This document shows positions 17,400 to 26,800 of a stretch of DNA of 64,000 nucleotides, piece after piece. The position numbers were made by a program, and so were the translations under genes. The stretch spans positions 1 through 64,000 of the forward strand of contig CAIYUV010000006.1 in NCBI GenBank assembly GCA_903929475.1, written 5' to 3'. Position 1 is the first letter of the stretch. Each line of letters begins with the position of its first letter. The stretch is from an uncultured Spartobacteria bacterium. Its GTDB lineage: Bacteria; Verrucomicrobiota; Verrucomicrobiia; Chthoniobacterales; Chthoniobacteraceae. Under the pieces are notes generated by a model, which had not been told where the DNA came from, did no database searches, and saw nothing but the letters and a program-made list of their open reading frames with translations.

Positions 17400-17488
17400 G
17401 CGACCGGCGCAAAAAGCGCATTTCACGATTACGTGCCGCGCGGGCTCCGCTCCCAGCCTGCGCGGCGCGTGTGTGTTTCACTGCAACC

Positions 17489-18289
17489 GTGGCAAAGAAC
17501 GTCCGCAAACAAACTGAGAAAATGGCATCCCTGTGCCCGCATTGCGGGTTTTCACAGGAGGAGTCTGTCTCCGCGAAAACGACGTTCTGCCGCAAATGCC
17601 AGCAGCATTATTCACTGGAGCGCCCGCTCGCTGGAGAGCGCAGCATCATCAAAGAACCGGGACTTTTCTCGAAGCTCTCGCGGATGATCGTGGGCGACAA
17701 GCAGCGCGAGGTGACGTGCTTTTCCTGCGCACACAAGCAGGTGCTCAGCACTGCCGCACAAAGCACGATGTGCCCCGGCTGTGGTGCTTATATTGATTTG
17801 CGCGATTTCAAAATCACCGGCCCATTTGGTCGGAGCGTGCAGACTGCGGGCGAAGTGCAACTCGGCTCGCGCGGCGACATCACGAGCACCCGGCTCATGT
17901 GCGGCTCGGCGTATCTCGAAGGTAGTCTGCGCGGATGCATCGTCTGCACAGGCACGGCAACTCTGCGCATGACAGGCCGTATGCCCGGCCTGCTCGAAGC
18001 GGAGCACGTTCTCGTGGACAAAAAAGGCGACATCGAATTTGTCCGCCTGTTGAAGACGAAACTTTTTGAACTGAACGGCAAGGCACGCGCGCGCGTCATC
18101 GCCGACAAAGTTGTGATCAACAAAGGCGGCTGGCTCGAAGGAACCGTCTATGCGCGCTCCATCGTCGTGGACAAAGGCGGCATCTTCACAGGCGACCTGA
18201 ACATCGGCCAAGATTTCAAAGACGTGCCCGACGAGCCGCCAATCGAGACTGACAGGAATCTTGCGCGCTTCGAGGAAGACGGACAATAG
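17489..18289 (+). CDS. Bactofilin-like protein with two N-terminal zinc ribbons
   Basis: A 266-aa protein using GTG 17489 (VAKNVRKQTEK); ATG 17522 is an alternative. Two zinc-ribbon motifs precede the bactofilin part: LCPHCGF with CRKCQQHY (about residues 15-45), and CFSCAHKQ with CPGCGAY (about residues 75-105). The C-terminal half (about 110-245) has bactofilin-like strand repeats: VQTAGEVQLGSRGDI, AYLEGSLRGCI, VINKGGWLEGTVY and VVDKGGIFTGDLN. I infer a metal-binding module that anchors to or regulates the neighbouring bactofilin filament. This combination differs from the simple one-domain family member next door. Confidence 0.75.
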   Translation: MAKNVRKQTEKMASLCPHCGFSQEESVSAKTTFCRKCQQHYSLERPLAGERSIIKEPGLFSKLSRMIVGDKQREVTCFSCAHKQVLSTAAQSTMCPGCGAYIDLRDFKITGPFGRSVQTAGEVQLGSRGDITSTRLMCGSAYLEGSLRGCIVCTGTATLRMTGRMPGLLEAEHVLVDKKGDIEFVRLLKTKLFELNGKARARVIADKVVINKGGWLEGTVYARSIVVDKGGIFTGDLNIGQDFKDVPDEPPIETDRNLARFEEDGQ

Positions 18290-18320
18290 TTCACACTGCG
18301 ATTGTCTCCCAAGAACAAAT

Positions 18321-19232
18321 TTATTTTGTGGCGGGTGCAGGTGATGCGGGAACTGGCACCGGAGTCTGCGGAGCCGTTGTCGCCGGAACTGGAGTAGCGG
18401 GAACTGCCGGCTCGGTTTTCTTTTCCTGTGCGGCTGGCTGTGGTGCCGCTGATGGCGGCGCCAACACGGGTGCAGGAGGAACAACAGGCGCTTTGATTTT
18501 CGCAGCATCAGGTTTCTTCTCCGCTTCGGCCGGTTCGGGCTGGACAGGGCGCGGGTTTCCACCGGTGACTCGCCCGTTGGGATTTTTAATATCCGCTGCC
18601 AGCACCCTCGCTTCATCAAGAATAAAAGGGCTTTTCGCCTGCTGCTCGAGCGCTGAAAGGATGCGCAATGCCTCTTCAATTTTGCCCTTCGCCTTCAAAA
18701 TACGCGCCTGCCGAATCTGTGCGTCGCTGGCGGCGGAACTTGTGGAGTGTTCAGAAACGACGCGCTGATAGGTCGTGTAGGCTTCATCCGTCCTGCCTGC
18801 ATATTCCAGCGTGATGCCGAGACTGATGAGCGCACGATCCTGCAACTCGTGTTTCGGGTATTTCTCTGCAAACTCACGCAGCGCCTTTGCTGAATCGTCG
18901 TATTTTCCTGCGCGTCGCAATTCATCGCCAAGGCGCAATTGCGCGCTGGCAGCCGCCGGTGTGCCCGCCCACTCCGTGGTCACTTTGCTCAACTCATCCG
19001 CATTCTTCGCAGATGCAAGCGCTGTCGCCGAATCGGTAAGCTTCCGCTGCTTCACGATCTCGAAAGCAAAATACACGGCCACACCGACGAGGATCAGGAC
19101 GAGCGAACGAGTGATGGTTTTGCGATACTGAATCCAGAATGCGAGCAGATCGAACTCCTGCTCCTCCACGGGAGTTGGAGCCGTCGCTGGCACGGGTTTC
19201 TGTTCTTTGGATTCTGACTCGGGTTCCGACAT
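18321..19232 (-). CDS. TPR membrane protein (YfgM/TolA-like tail)
   Basis: A 303-aa protein with a cytoplasmic N-terminus, one transmembrane helix (about residues 40-60) and a tetratricopeptide region (about 65-210). The TPR pattern is visible in repeats such as AQLRLGDELRRAGKYDDSAKALREF and RALISLGITLEYAGRTDEAY. The C-terminus is a long Pro/Ala-rich tail. The layout matches YfgM-type ancillary SecYEG/BamB partners, but the tail is more like a cell-envelope linker. It is convergent with the bactofilin gene and divergent from cinA. Confidence 0.7.
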   Translation of the reverse strand: MSEPESESKEQKPVPATAPTPVEEQEFDLLAFWIQYRKTITRSLVLILVGVAVYFAFEIVKQRKLTDSATALASAKNADELSKVTTEWAGTPAAASAQLRLGDELRRAGKYDDSAKALREFAEKYPKHELQDRALISLGITLEYAGRTDEAYTTYQRVVSEHSTSSAASDAQIRQARILKAKGKIEEALRILSALEQQAKSPFILDEARVLAADIKNPNGRVTGGNPRPVQPEPAEAEKKPDAAKIKAPVVPPAPVLAPPSAAPQPAAQEKKTEPAVPATPVPATTAPQTPVPVPASPAPATK

Positions 19233-19329
19233 AGGGGGCGGAAAGTTTCAAACCAGCGGCTAAAACGCAAGCGCTCCGTTCAATGGCGGACGCTCGACAC
19301 GGGGAGACTCCCCGGCAAACTGCTGGCAG

Positions 19330-20616
19330 ATGCGCATCGAAGTCCTCAATACCGGCACCGAGTTGATGCTCGGCAACGTCGTCAACACTCACCTCTCGGC
19401 GATTGCGCAGGCGGTGTTTCCCATCGGTCTGCGCATCGAAAGACAGACGACCGTGCCCGATGGCGAGGCTATCCGCGAGACGCTGCGCGAAACTTTCGGT
19501 CGTGCCGACATCGTGCTCGTCACCGGCGGCCTCGGCCCGACGACGGATGACATCACTCGCGACATCACCGCCGAGTTGCTCGGCATCACGCTTGAACACG
19601 ACGAGGAAATCATGCGCCACATCGCCGAGCGTTTTGCACGTCGCGGTCTGCGCATGAGCGAGCGGGTGAAATTGCAGGCGCTCCGTCCGCGCGAAGCCAC
19701 GGTGCTGCACAATGCGAACGGCACGGCGCCGGGCCTCTACTTCCCAGCGATGGCGGGGAAAAATTCGCCTCATATTTTTCTCCTGCCGGGGCCGCCACGT
19801 GAACTGTTGCCGATGCTGCGAGAGCAAGTCGTCCCGATTCTTGCGACGCTCGCACCGAACAACGTGGAGTTTGAAATGCGCACATATCGAATCGTCGGAA
19901 TGGGCGAATCTGCCGTCGAGGAAATGGTCGGTGCAGACCTGCTGGCGATGGGCATCGAGGTCGGCTACTGCGCGCGTCCCGGCGAAGTGGATGTCCGTCT
20001 CATCGCCGCGCCGGCCTTGCTCGACCGCGCCGGGGCGCTGGTAAAGGAACGTCTGGGCGCATCCATTTTCACCACCGATGCGCGCTCGCTGGAGCAAGTC
20101 GTCATCGAAACGCTGACCTCACGAAATGCGAGCATCGCCACGGCGGAAAGCTGCACGGGCGGTTACATCGCCAACAAGCTCACGAACGTCGCTGGCGCAT
20201 CGCGTGTCTTCCTCGCGGGATATGTGACCTACGCAAACGAAGCGAAAGTCGCCGCGCTCGGCGTGGACGGTGCGCTCATTGAAAAACACGGCGCCGTGAG
20301 TGAACCCGTCGCCCGCGCGATGGCCGAAGGCGCGATTCAAAGGAGCGGCTCTGCTTTCGCAATAGCAACCACAGGCATCGCCGGCCCCGATGGCGGCAGC
20401 GCGGAGAAACCGGTCGGCACAGTTTTCATCGCACTCGCAAAACGCGATGCGGCGACTGTCACGCAAAAGCACTGCTTTCCGACGGATCGGGAGACCTTCA
20501 AGCAACTCGTCGCGCAGACTGCGCTCGACCTTTTGCTGCGCACGCTCGATGGGCGCGCGCTTCCCAACGAAACATTTTCCGAAGGCGACGGCGGCTGCGG
20601 TGTCTCCGCTGGTTAG
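19330..20616 (+). CDS. cinA: CinA, nicotinamide-nucleotide amidohydrolase/ADP-ribose pyrophosphatase
   Basis: A 428-aa full-length CinA. The N-terminal MoCF/COG1058 domain has MRIEVLNTGTELMLGNV and the LVTGGLGPTTDDITRD motif. The C-terminal amidase domain has TAESCTGGYIANKLTNV and IATTGIAGPDGGS, typical of PncC/CinA deamidases that turn nicotinamide mononucleotide into nicotinate mononucleotide. It is divergent from the TPR gene with a 97-base gap, and convergent with the SirB1-type gene. The length is near the usual 410-430 aa. Confidence 0.93.
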   Translation: MRIEVLNTGTELMLGNVVNTHLSAIAQAVFPIGLRIERQTTVPDGEAIRETLRETFGRADIVLVTGGLGPTTDDITRDITAELLGITLEHDEEIMRHIAERFARRGLRMSERVKLQALRPREATVLHNANGTAPGLYFPAMAGKNSPHIFLLPGPPRELLPMLREQVVPILATLAPNNVEFEMRTYRIVGMGESAVEEMVGADLLAMGIEVGYCARPGEVDVRLIAAPALLDRAGALVKERLGASIFTTDARSLEQVVIETLTSRNASIATAESCTGGYIANKLTNVAGASRVFLAGYVTYANEAKVAALGVDGALIEKHGAVSEPVARAMAEGAIQRSGSAFAIATTGIAGPDGGSAEKPVGTVFIALAKRDAATVTQKHCFPTDRETFKQLVAQTALDLLLRTLDGRALPNETFSEGDGGCGVSAG

Positions 20617-20621
20617 TCTGA

Positions 20622-21449
20622 TCAAACAGCGCGCTGGAGGATTCCCATCCAGCCTTGGAGTTTTGCGCTGAGTTCATCGTTTTCGTCATCGTCGGCGATG
20701 TGCAGGAGGTTGTTCAACATTCGCGCGAGCATCACGCGCGGCTTGCAGGGCATGAGGTGGTGCGGCTGCAACTCGATCCCCTGCCCCTCCAGCAACCGCT
20801 GGCAGTCGTCGAGATGCAGGCGCCGCCCGTGATGAAACGGATCGAGAAACGCATTACCGAGCCGCACCACAAAATGCCCGGGCAACCCGACACCGTGCAA
20901 CACGAGTCCCGCACGACGCGCGACGGCCATATAGACGATGGACAGCGAAAGCGGGATGCCTTGTCTGTTTTCTATGACGCTGGGGAAAATAGAGTTCTCC
21001 AGCGAGTAGTAGTCGTTTTCGTCGCCACGGAAACTGAGTTCTTCGCCGAGAAATTCCGCGAGCACCGTCGCCTGATGTGCCGCACTCTCGACTCCAATGA
21101 TGCGCAGACGAAGTTCCCTCCCCCATTTGTCGAGTTGCTCCCTTGCCTGCGTGAAATCTTCGCCCGGCTGCAACACCGCAGCCAGCAGCCAAGCAGCCTC
21201 CTCGATGTCGCTGTCGTCGCTGATGCGTCCGCAAAGTTCTCCGAAGGCCCTCTCCGCAATCCTGCTTTCCATCTGCCCCATCAACTCACGCAGGCGACGC
21301 TCGGCGCGTCCTTTTGCCACGGGCAAAAGCTCCCGCAAATCGCCAAGCAATTCACTGCCGCGTGTGCGTAGTTGCTCCTGCACAAGGTCTGCCGTTTCGC
21401 TGTCTTCGTCGGCGAGCAGGTGTAAAATGGAATCACTCTGGGCTAGCAT
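20622..21449 (-). CDS. SirB1-family transglutaminase-like/TPR protein
   Basis: A 275-aa protein. The middle region holds the SirB1/transglutaminase-like core: NSIFPSVIENRQGIPLSLS, then YMAVARRAGLVLHGVGLPGHFVV and the FLDPFHHGR motif. It is preceded by an alpha-helical N-terminal segment and followed by an arginine-rich helical tail (LARMLNNLLHIADDD). These proteins lack the full catalytic triad in many members, and the role is unknown. It converges with cinA with a 5-base gap. Confidence 0.8.
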   Translation of the reverse strand: MLAQSDSILHLLADEDSETADLVQEQLRTRGSELLGDLRELLPVAKGRAERRLRELMGQMESRIAERAFGELCGRISDDSDIEEAAWLLAAVLQPGEDFTQAREQLDKWGRELRLRIIGVESAAHQATVLAEFLGEELSFRGDENDYYSLENSIFPSVIENRQGIPLSLSIVYMAVARRAGLVLHGVGLPGHFVVRLGNAFLDPFHHGRRLHLDDCQRLLEGQGIELQPHHLMPCKPRVMLARMLNNLLHIADDDENDELSAKLQGWMGILQRAV

Positions 21450-21507
21450 GGGAGAACGTATTCAGCACAAACCGTGCGCGCAAGTGGAGGTCGGTTTTTT
21501 CCTCGAA

Positions 21508-22680
21508 TTATTTTCTTAGAGCGGGTTTCGCGGCGTCCGTTTTCGGCGGCTTTCTCGCGAGTTCCGCTTCGATGGCTTTCCCTAGATTTTCGTCCCTCGG
21601 ATTTGTCGCCGGCGCGTAGCGGGCGATGACTTTTCCATCGCGCGCGATGAGGAACTTTCCAAAATTCCATTTCACGTCGCCGGGAAATGTAGCTCTTGGG
21701 CCGGAGAGTTCAGCGTAGAGCGGATGCTGCTCCGGGCCTTTCGCGTGAACTTTGTCCATCAGCGGAAAGGTCACGCCATACTTGCTGCTGGCGAATGTTT
21801 TGATCTCCGCATTCGTCGCCGGCTCCTGCGAACCGAAATCGTTGCACGGAAAGCCGACCACGACGAATCCCTGCTCCTTGTATTTCTCGTAGAGCGCCTC
21901 CAGCCCTTTGTATTGCGGAGTGAAACCGGATTTGCTGGCGACGTTCACGACAAGGATGACTTTGCCCTCAAACGCTTTCAGCGATGTTGGTTTTCCATCC
22001 AGATCATTGAAAGGGATGTCGTAGATTTTTGTATCATCGGCGATTCCAACGTTCGCATTCGGATCCACGATGGAAAATCCTTCGATTGCATCCGCGAAAT
22101 GGATGCGTAGCGGGCCGGTCAGCCCCATGAAGATGCGGTAGTTTTTTCCCTCTACAAATTCCTCGGCGGTGCCGGCACTGGCGGAAACCCACGTCCTCGT
22201 GGTTTCCGAATTCACCCCGTATTCCCTGCTCGGAGTTCCCGAGTAAATATAGACGTCATACGTTCCGCCGAATGGCGCAACAGAAGTGGTGATGTCCCAC
22301 GACGAACTGCCGTCGCGCAGGCCGGAGTGGAAGAGGCGCTGGAAGTTGTTCGTTATCGGCCCGCCGCCACCGTCATTACCCCCATCCACACCATTATCCT
22401 TGATCGTCAGTGTGATCGGATTGCTCCCGTTGTTGTCCGTGATCTCCACACTGAAATTGCATGGACTGTTGCTGTTCACGTTTTTTGGGGCGACGACGTT
22501 GTTCCAATTATCCTGCTTCGCACCTTCGGGACCGAAAACACCGAATATGTTCGCCGGTTTGTCGTGAATTCTGCCCGCAAAGTTCACGCCGTAGGATACC
22601 GGCGGATTCGTAGTTGGATTTGCTGCGAATACATTGCACACGCCTATGACGTAAATCAGCGCCCCTAGGATCATTTTCAT
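21508..22680 (-). CDS. Secreted GPx-like fusion protein 1, Ser at the peroxidatic position
   Basis: A 390-aa protein with a signal peptide (MKMILGALIYVIGVCNVFA), an N-terminal beta-rich domain of about 190 residues with a QDNWNNV motif, and a glutathione-peroxidase fold (about 215-375). The GPx catalytic region reads VNVASKSGFTPQYKG; the usual Cys or Sec is Ser251 (codon TCC, complement of 21928-21930). Gln in GSQEPATNAE and the Trp-Asn pair in KWNFGKFLI are kept. FPCNDFG preserves one Cys. The active site is thus altered at its key residue. It is the third gene of a minus-strand operon, 48 bases after its paralogue. Confidence 0.8.
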   Translation of the reverse strand: MKMILGALIYVIGVCNVFAANPTTNPPVSYGVNFAGRIHDKPANIFGVFGPEGAKQDNWNNVVAPKNVNSNSPCNFSVEITDNNGSNPITLTIKDNGVDGGNDGGGGPITNNFQRLFHSGLRDGSSSWDITTSVAPFGGTYDVYIYSGTPSREYGVNSETTRTWVSASAGTAEEFVEGKNYRIFMGLTGPLRIHFADAIEGFSIVDPNANVGIADDTKIYDIPFNDLDGKPTSLKAFEGKVILVVNVASKSGFTPQYKGLEALYEKYKEQGFVVVGFPCNDFGSQEPATNAEIKTFASSKYGVTFPLMDKVHAKGPEQHPLYAELSGPRATFPGDVKWNFGKFLIARDGKVIARYAPATNPRDENLGKAIEAELARKPPKTDAAKPALRK

Positions 22681-22728
22681 TCTACAATGGGGTGAAAAGC
22701 AGCGTGGTAATCGAACTGGGTGCCCGGT

Positions 22729-23871
22729 TTATTTGGCAGGTTTCTTCGGCTCGATTTTTGGCGGCTTTCTCGCGAGTTCGGCTTCGAGTGCCTTCACGAG
22801 TTCGGCGTTTTCCGGCGCAATGGCTGGTGCGTAGCGTGCGGCAACTTTCCCATCGCGGCCGATGAGAAATTTTCCGAAGTTCCATTTCACGTCGCCAGAG
22901 AATGCGGCCTTCGGCCCGCTGAGTTCGGCGTAGAGCGGATGTTGCTCGGGGCCTTTCGCGTGAACTTTGTCCATCAATGGAAAGGTCACGCTATATTTGC
23001 TGCTTGCGAATGTTTTGATCTCCGCATTCGTCGCCGTCTCCTGCGCGCCGAAGTCGTTGCATGGGAAAGCGACCACGACGAAACCCTGCTCCTTGTATTT
23101 TTGGTAGAGCGCCTCCAGTCCCTTGTATTGCGGCGTGAAGCCGGACTTGCTGGCTACATTGACTACCAAAATCGGGCGGCCCTCGAACGCCTTGAGCGAT
23201 GTATCTTTTCCATCAATGTCCTTCAGCGGGATTTCGAGGATGTTGAGATCTGCCTGCGCGCCGGGCGCTGCTGCGGGATCCACGATGGAAAAACCGGCGA
23301 TTGAGCCACATTCAATGCGCAACGGCCCGGACAGGCCGGTGAAAACGTGATAGTTTTGATCCAGATCGAACGTGCCCGACGCTCCGCCCGTCTTTGATGT
23401 CCATGTGCTCGCAGTTCCGCTGTTCACACCGTAGCCGATTCCAGCGCAGGGCGAGTAAATATAGACATCGTAGGTGCCGGGAAATGGCGGCTCCTTTGTG
23501 GTAATCACCCAGTTGCCGCTTGCTTCACGCAGACCCGAATTATAGAGCCGCTGGAAATTCGTGTCCGAAGGACCACCGCCGTCATTGCCACCTACGCTCC
23601 GGCAGGTCGTGCTGAGTTCGATGGGATTGTTCCCATTTTGATCCGTGATTTGAGCCTTAAAGGAGCCACCGCCCGAATTCACGTCCACACCCGATCTCAG
23701 ATTGTTCCAGTTTTCTTGATTGGCTCCGTCAGGCCCGAGTTTGCCGGTGACATTCACCTGCGCAGCCCTGTATCTCCCTCCGTAATTGACGCCGTAGGAA
23801 GCAGGCGGGGGCGCAGCGTGAACTTGGGGCAGGATCGAAGTGACGACGAGAGTTACTGCGAGCCACCTCAT
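22729..23871 (-). CDS. Secreted GPx-like fusion protein 2, Ser at the peroxidatic position
   Basis: A 380-aa paralogue of the downstream gene. It has a signal peptide (MRWLAVTLVVTSILPQVHA), an N-terminal domain with QENWNNL and YDVYIYSPC, and a C-terminal GPx domain. VNVASKSGFTPQYKG again has Ser (Ser243; complement of 23143-23145) instead of Cys or Sec. Gln (GAQETATNAE) and Trp-Asn (KWNFGKFL) are kept. The GPx half is nearly identical to its neighbour, while the N-terminal domain is more diverged. The start overlaps the stop of the 2014-aa gene (ATGA), giving translational coupling. Function unknown; peroxidase activity is doubtful. Confidence 0.82.
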   Translation of the reverse strand: MRWLAVTLVVTSILPQVHAAPPPASYGVNYGGRYRAAQVNVTGKLGPDGANQENWNNLRSGVDVNSGGGSFKAQITDQNGNNPIELSTTCRSVGGNDGGGPSDTNFQRLYNSGLREASGNWVITTKEPPFPGTYDVYIYSPCAGIGYGVNSGTASTWTSKTGGASGTFDLDQNYHVFTGLSGPLRIECGSIAGFSIVDPAAAPGAQADLNILEIPLKDIDGKDTSLKAFEGRPILVVNVASKSGFTPQYKGLEALYQKYKEQGFVVVAFPCNDFGAQETATNAEIKTFASSKYSVTFPLMDKVHAKGPEQHPLYAELSGPKAAFSGDVKWNFGKFLIGRDGKVAARYAPAIAPENAELVKALEAELARKPPKIEPKKPAK

Positions 23872-26800
23872 GGTTGCGCTTTTGTTGGAACTTCCTGCGA
23901 TTTTTTCGCACGGTCCGCGATGACGCGGTAATACATATCAATGGACTCGCGATATTCGTCCGGCACGGGTTCGTGCTGAGCTTTGGTGAGCGCCTCGGCC
24001 ATCTTCGGTGGCAGTTTTCCCCATTCGCCCTTCTTGGCGTTGACAAGATCAGGAAGTTTTCCCACGGCATCGGGGTCGGCGAGTTTGGAGCCACCTTGGG
24101 ATTTGGCCATTTGGTTTTTGGATGGCTTGGCTTTCATCGGAGAAGGCGGCGGGTTTCTGTCCTGACGCATTTTATCCATCGCGGCCTTGGCCATCTCGGA
24201 CAACGGGCCTGGCATCGGCGGGCCGGGCGGGCCTCCGGGAATCGGGACTGGAATGCCTCCGGGAATTTCGCCTCCGGGTCCGGGTGGTGGCGGCGGGCCG
24301 GGCGGCGGTGTGGGGCCGTTCGGATCGCCGGGAAGTCCGGGTGCTTCGCTTCCGGGAGGTGGTGGCGCTCCACCGGTCAGGTTTTTCCCGGGCGCGGGCG
24401 CGGGCTTCGGTCCGTCAGCGGCTGCGGCGGCAGCTTCGGCAGCCTCCTCGGCGGCTTCTGCTGCTTCAGCGGCGGCAGCTTCTGCGGCCTCGGCGGCTTC
24501 TGCGGCGGCGGCTTCGGCAGCAGCGAGTGCGGCTTCGGCGGCGGGTGAAGGTGATGCCTTTGCAGCTTTCGCAGCCTTTGCGGCGGCGGCCTTGGCTTCT
24601 GCAGATTTGGCTTCTGCAGCCTCGGCGGCCTCCGCAGCAGCTATCTCTTCATTGGCTGCCTCTGTAGCTTCGGCTTCAGTAGCGTCAGCGTCCGCGTTGT
24701 CGTTGAGTTGTTTGTCGAGAGCATCGAGCGCACGGGCGAATGCTTTTTGTTCTTCAGGTGTGGCTTCGATAGGCATTTCGTCGCTGTTGCCTGCTGGCTT
24801 CTCGTCTGCCGCCGGTTTCTCGCCCGCTGCTGGTTTTTCGCCCGCTGCTGGTTTTTCGCCCGCTGCTGGTTTCTCGCCCGCTGCTGGTTTTTCGCCCGCT
24901 GCTGGTTTTTCGCCCGCTGCTGGTTTTTCGCCCGCTGCTGGTTTTTCACCCGCCGCTGGTTTCTCACCTGCCGCTGGTTTCTCACCCGCTGCTGGTTTTT
25001 CGCCTGCCGCTGGTTTCTCACCCGCTGCTGGTTTCTCGCCCGCCGCTGGTTTTTCACCGGCTTCAGGCTTTTCACCTGCTGCTGGTTTTTCTCCAGCTTC
25101 GGGTTTCTCGCCTGCGGCTGGTTTTTCACCGGCTTCGGGCTTTTCACCTGCCGCTGGTTTTTCTCCAGCTTCGGGTTTCTCGCCTGCGGCAGGCTTCTCT
25201 CCGGGCGCTGGTTTTTCTCCAGCTGCCGGCTCTTCGCCGTTTGCAAGTTTTTCGGTTTCGTCTTTCAACTCCTTCGCTCTTTCCTCGAGTGATTTCTCCG
25301 CCTTCTCCACGGGAGCGAGAACCTCATCCAAATTCTTCTTCTCCTTGATCGCCTTTTCCGCTGCGGGCACTTCTTCCTCCCCAGTTTTCTCGGTCTTATC
25401 GGCTATCTCTCCTAATTTCTTTGCGGCGTCCTTGTTCTTGAGACGATCCTCGTGGCGGCTTGCACGGGCAATTTCCGATGCAGCTTCCTTCACTTTGTCA
25501 TCAACAGGATCCTGATCCTTCGAGACACCGGTGAGGCGCTTGTTGGCCGGCGCAGCGTCTGGATTCTTGGCGTTCTCGACGGCCTGTTCGGCAGCTTCCT
25601 TCGCGGCTGCCTGAGCGCGGCGGATGGCTTCGATAGCCTGACTCGCTTTCTGACTGCCAAGTGCGGACTGCTGGTTCCCCTGCTGATTCGTTTCCTTTTG
25701 CGCGCCGCCCTTGTCCATTTCCGTCTTCGCCCTGTTCGCAGCTTCGTTGGACTCATTGATAAAGCCGGACGCGAGCGAGATGAAAAACTCACACTTGTCG
25801 TTCACCATGGAGGCAAACCTCACGACATCCTTCACGACCGCGCTCTTGTCGAGTTGCGTGGCAGCTTCCACGACGACATCCACAGCCACCACAGCGGGAC
25901 CGGATTTTTCAACTGCGGTTTTTGTTTTTTCCAAAGCCGTTTTGTTGTCCGCCTTGGTGGCGAATTGGTTTGCCGCGTCGGCTGCGGTCTTTGCCTCGCG
26001 CATCAAGGACGCTGCCAGCTTCGCGGCGTCGAGTGCCGACATATTGTTCTTAGGATCCTTCGCCTTGGTGGCTTCGTCCTTCACTTTTTTGGCAACCCTT
26101 GCTTCGCCAGCCGCAGCGTCATTCAGTTTATCAACCGCATTGGCGATGGCATTCTTGGTGATAGAATCCAACTCCTTCCGCATTTCGGGATTTGTTGCGA
26201 GTTTGCTTTCGAGATCCTTGAGCAGGTCGGCGGCGCTCTTGTTCTGCATTTTTTCGAGCACCTCAACCTTGACCATTTCCTCGTCGAGCTTCTGCTTGAT
26301 GCCGGTTTCTGTTTCCACCTTGCGCATTTCCGTGCGCGTCTCGACTGAAGCCTTCCCGTCCTCCAGCGCGGCATAGTTTTTGGCGATCAAGTTCAACGCC
26401 TTCACGAGTTCCTCCTCCTGCTCGACGGCAGTTTCGAGTTCGCCTTTCTGCCCAGCTACTTCCTCGACCACGGTTGCATCCAAAAGCGCCTGCTCCGCGC
26501 GTGGCGGCGGATTTTTCAAAAGTTCGAGCGCATCGTTGGCATCGCGCATTCTCTCGCGCTGATCTTTTTTCAGAATGTTCTGCTCGTTCGCGTCCGCGCG
26601 GATGAGACCTCTGAGGCCGTCAATCTTGACGTTGATCTGACGTTGCTGTGCGAGTTGTGGCACAGTGAGGTTTTTGTTCGCCTCGGGAGTAGATTGCAGA
26701 ACTTGCGTTACCTGTCCGGAGGTTTTCGTTTTGAGAGCGGCTTCCTCCTTCGCGAGTGCGGCTGCGAGTTCGCTGATTTTCGGGGAAAGCTTCGCAAGAT

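Noticed and set aside
21926-21932. Possible selenocysteine in the GPx-like proteins
   Set aside because: The codon is TCC (Ser), not TGA, and no SECIS-like hairpin is seen after it.
24791-25236. Repeated 18-bp units that could look like a CRISPR array
   Set aside because: The units are contiguous without spacers and translate to AGEKPx hexads in the 2014-aa frame.
24187-25515. Long plus-strand frame through the giant gene region
   Set aside because: It is a low-complexity shadow of the repeat-rich giant protein on the opposite strand.
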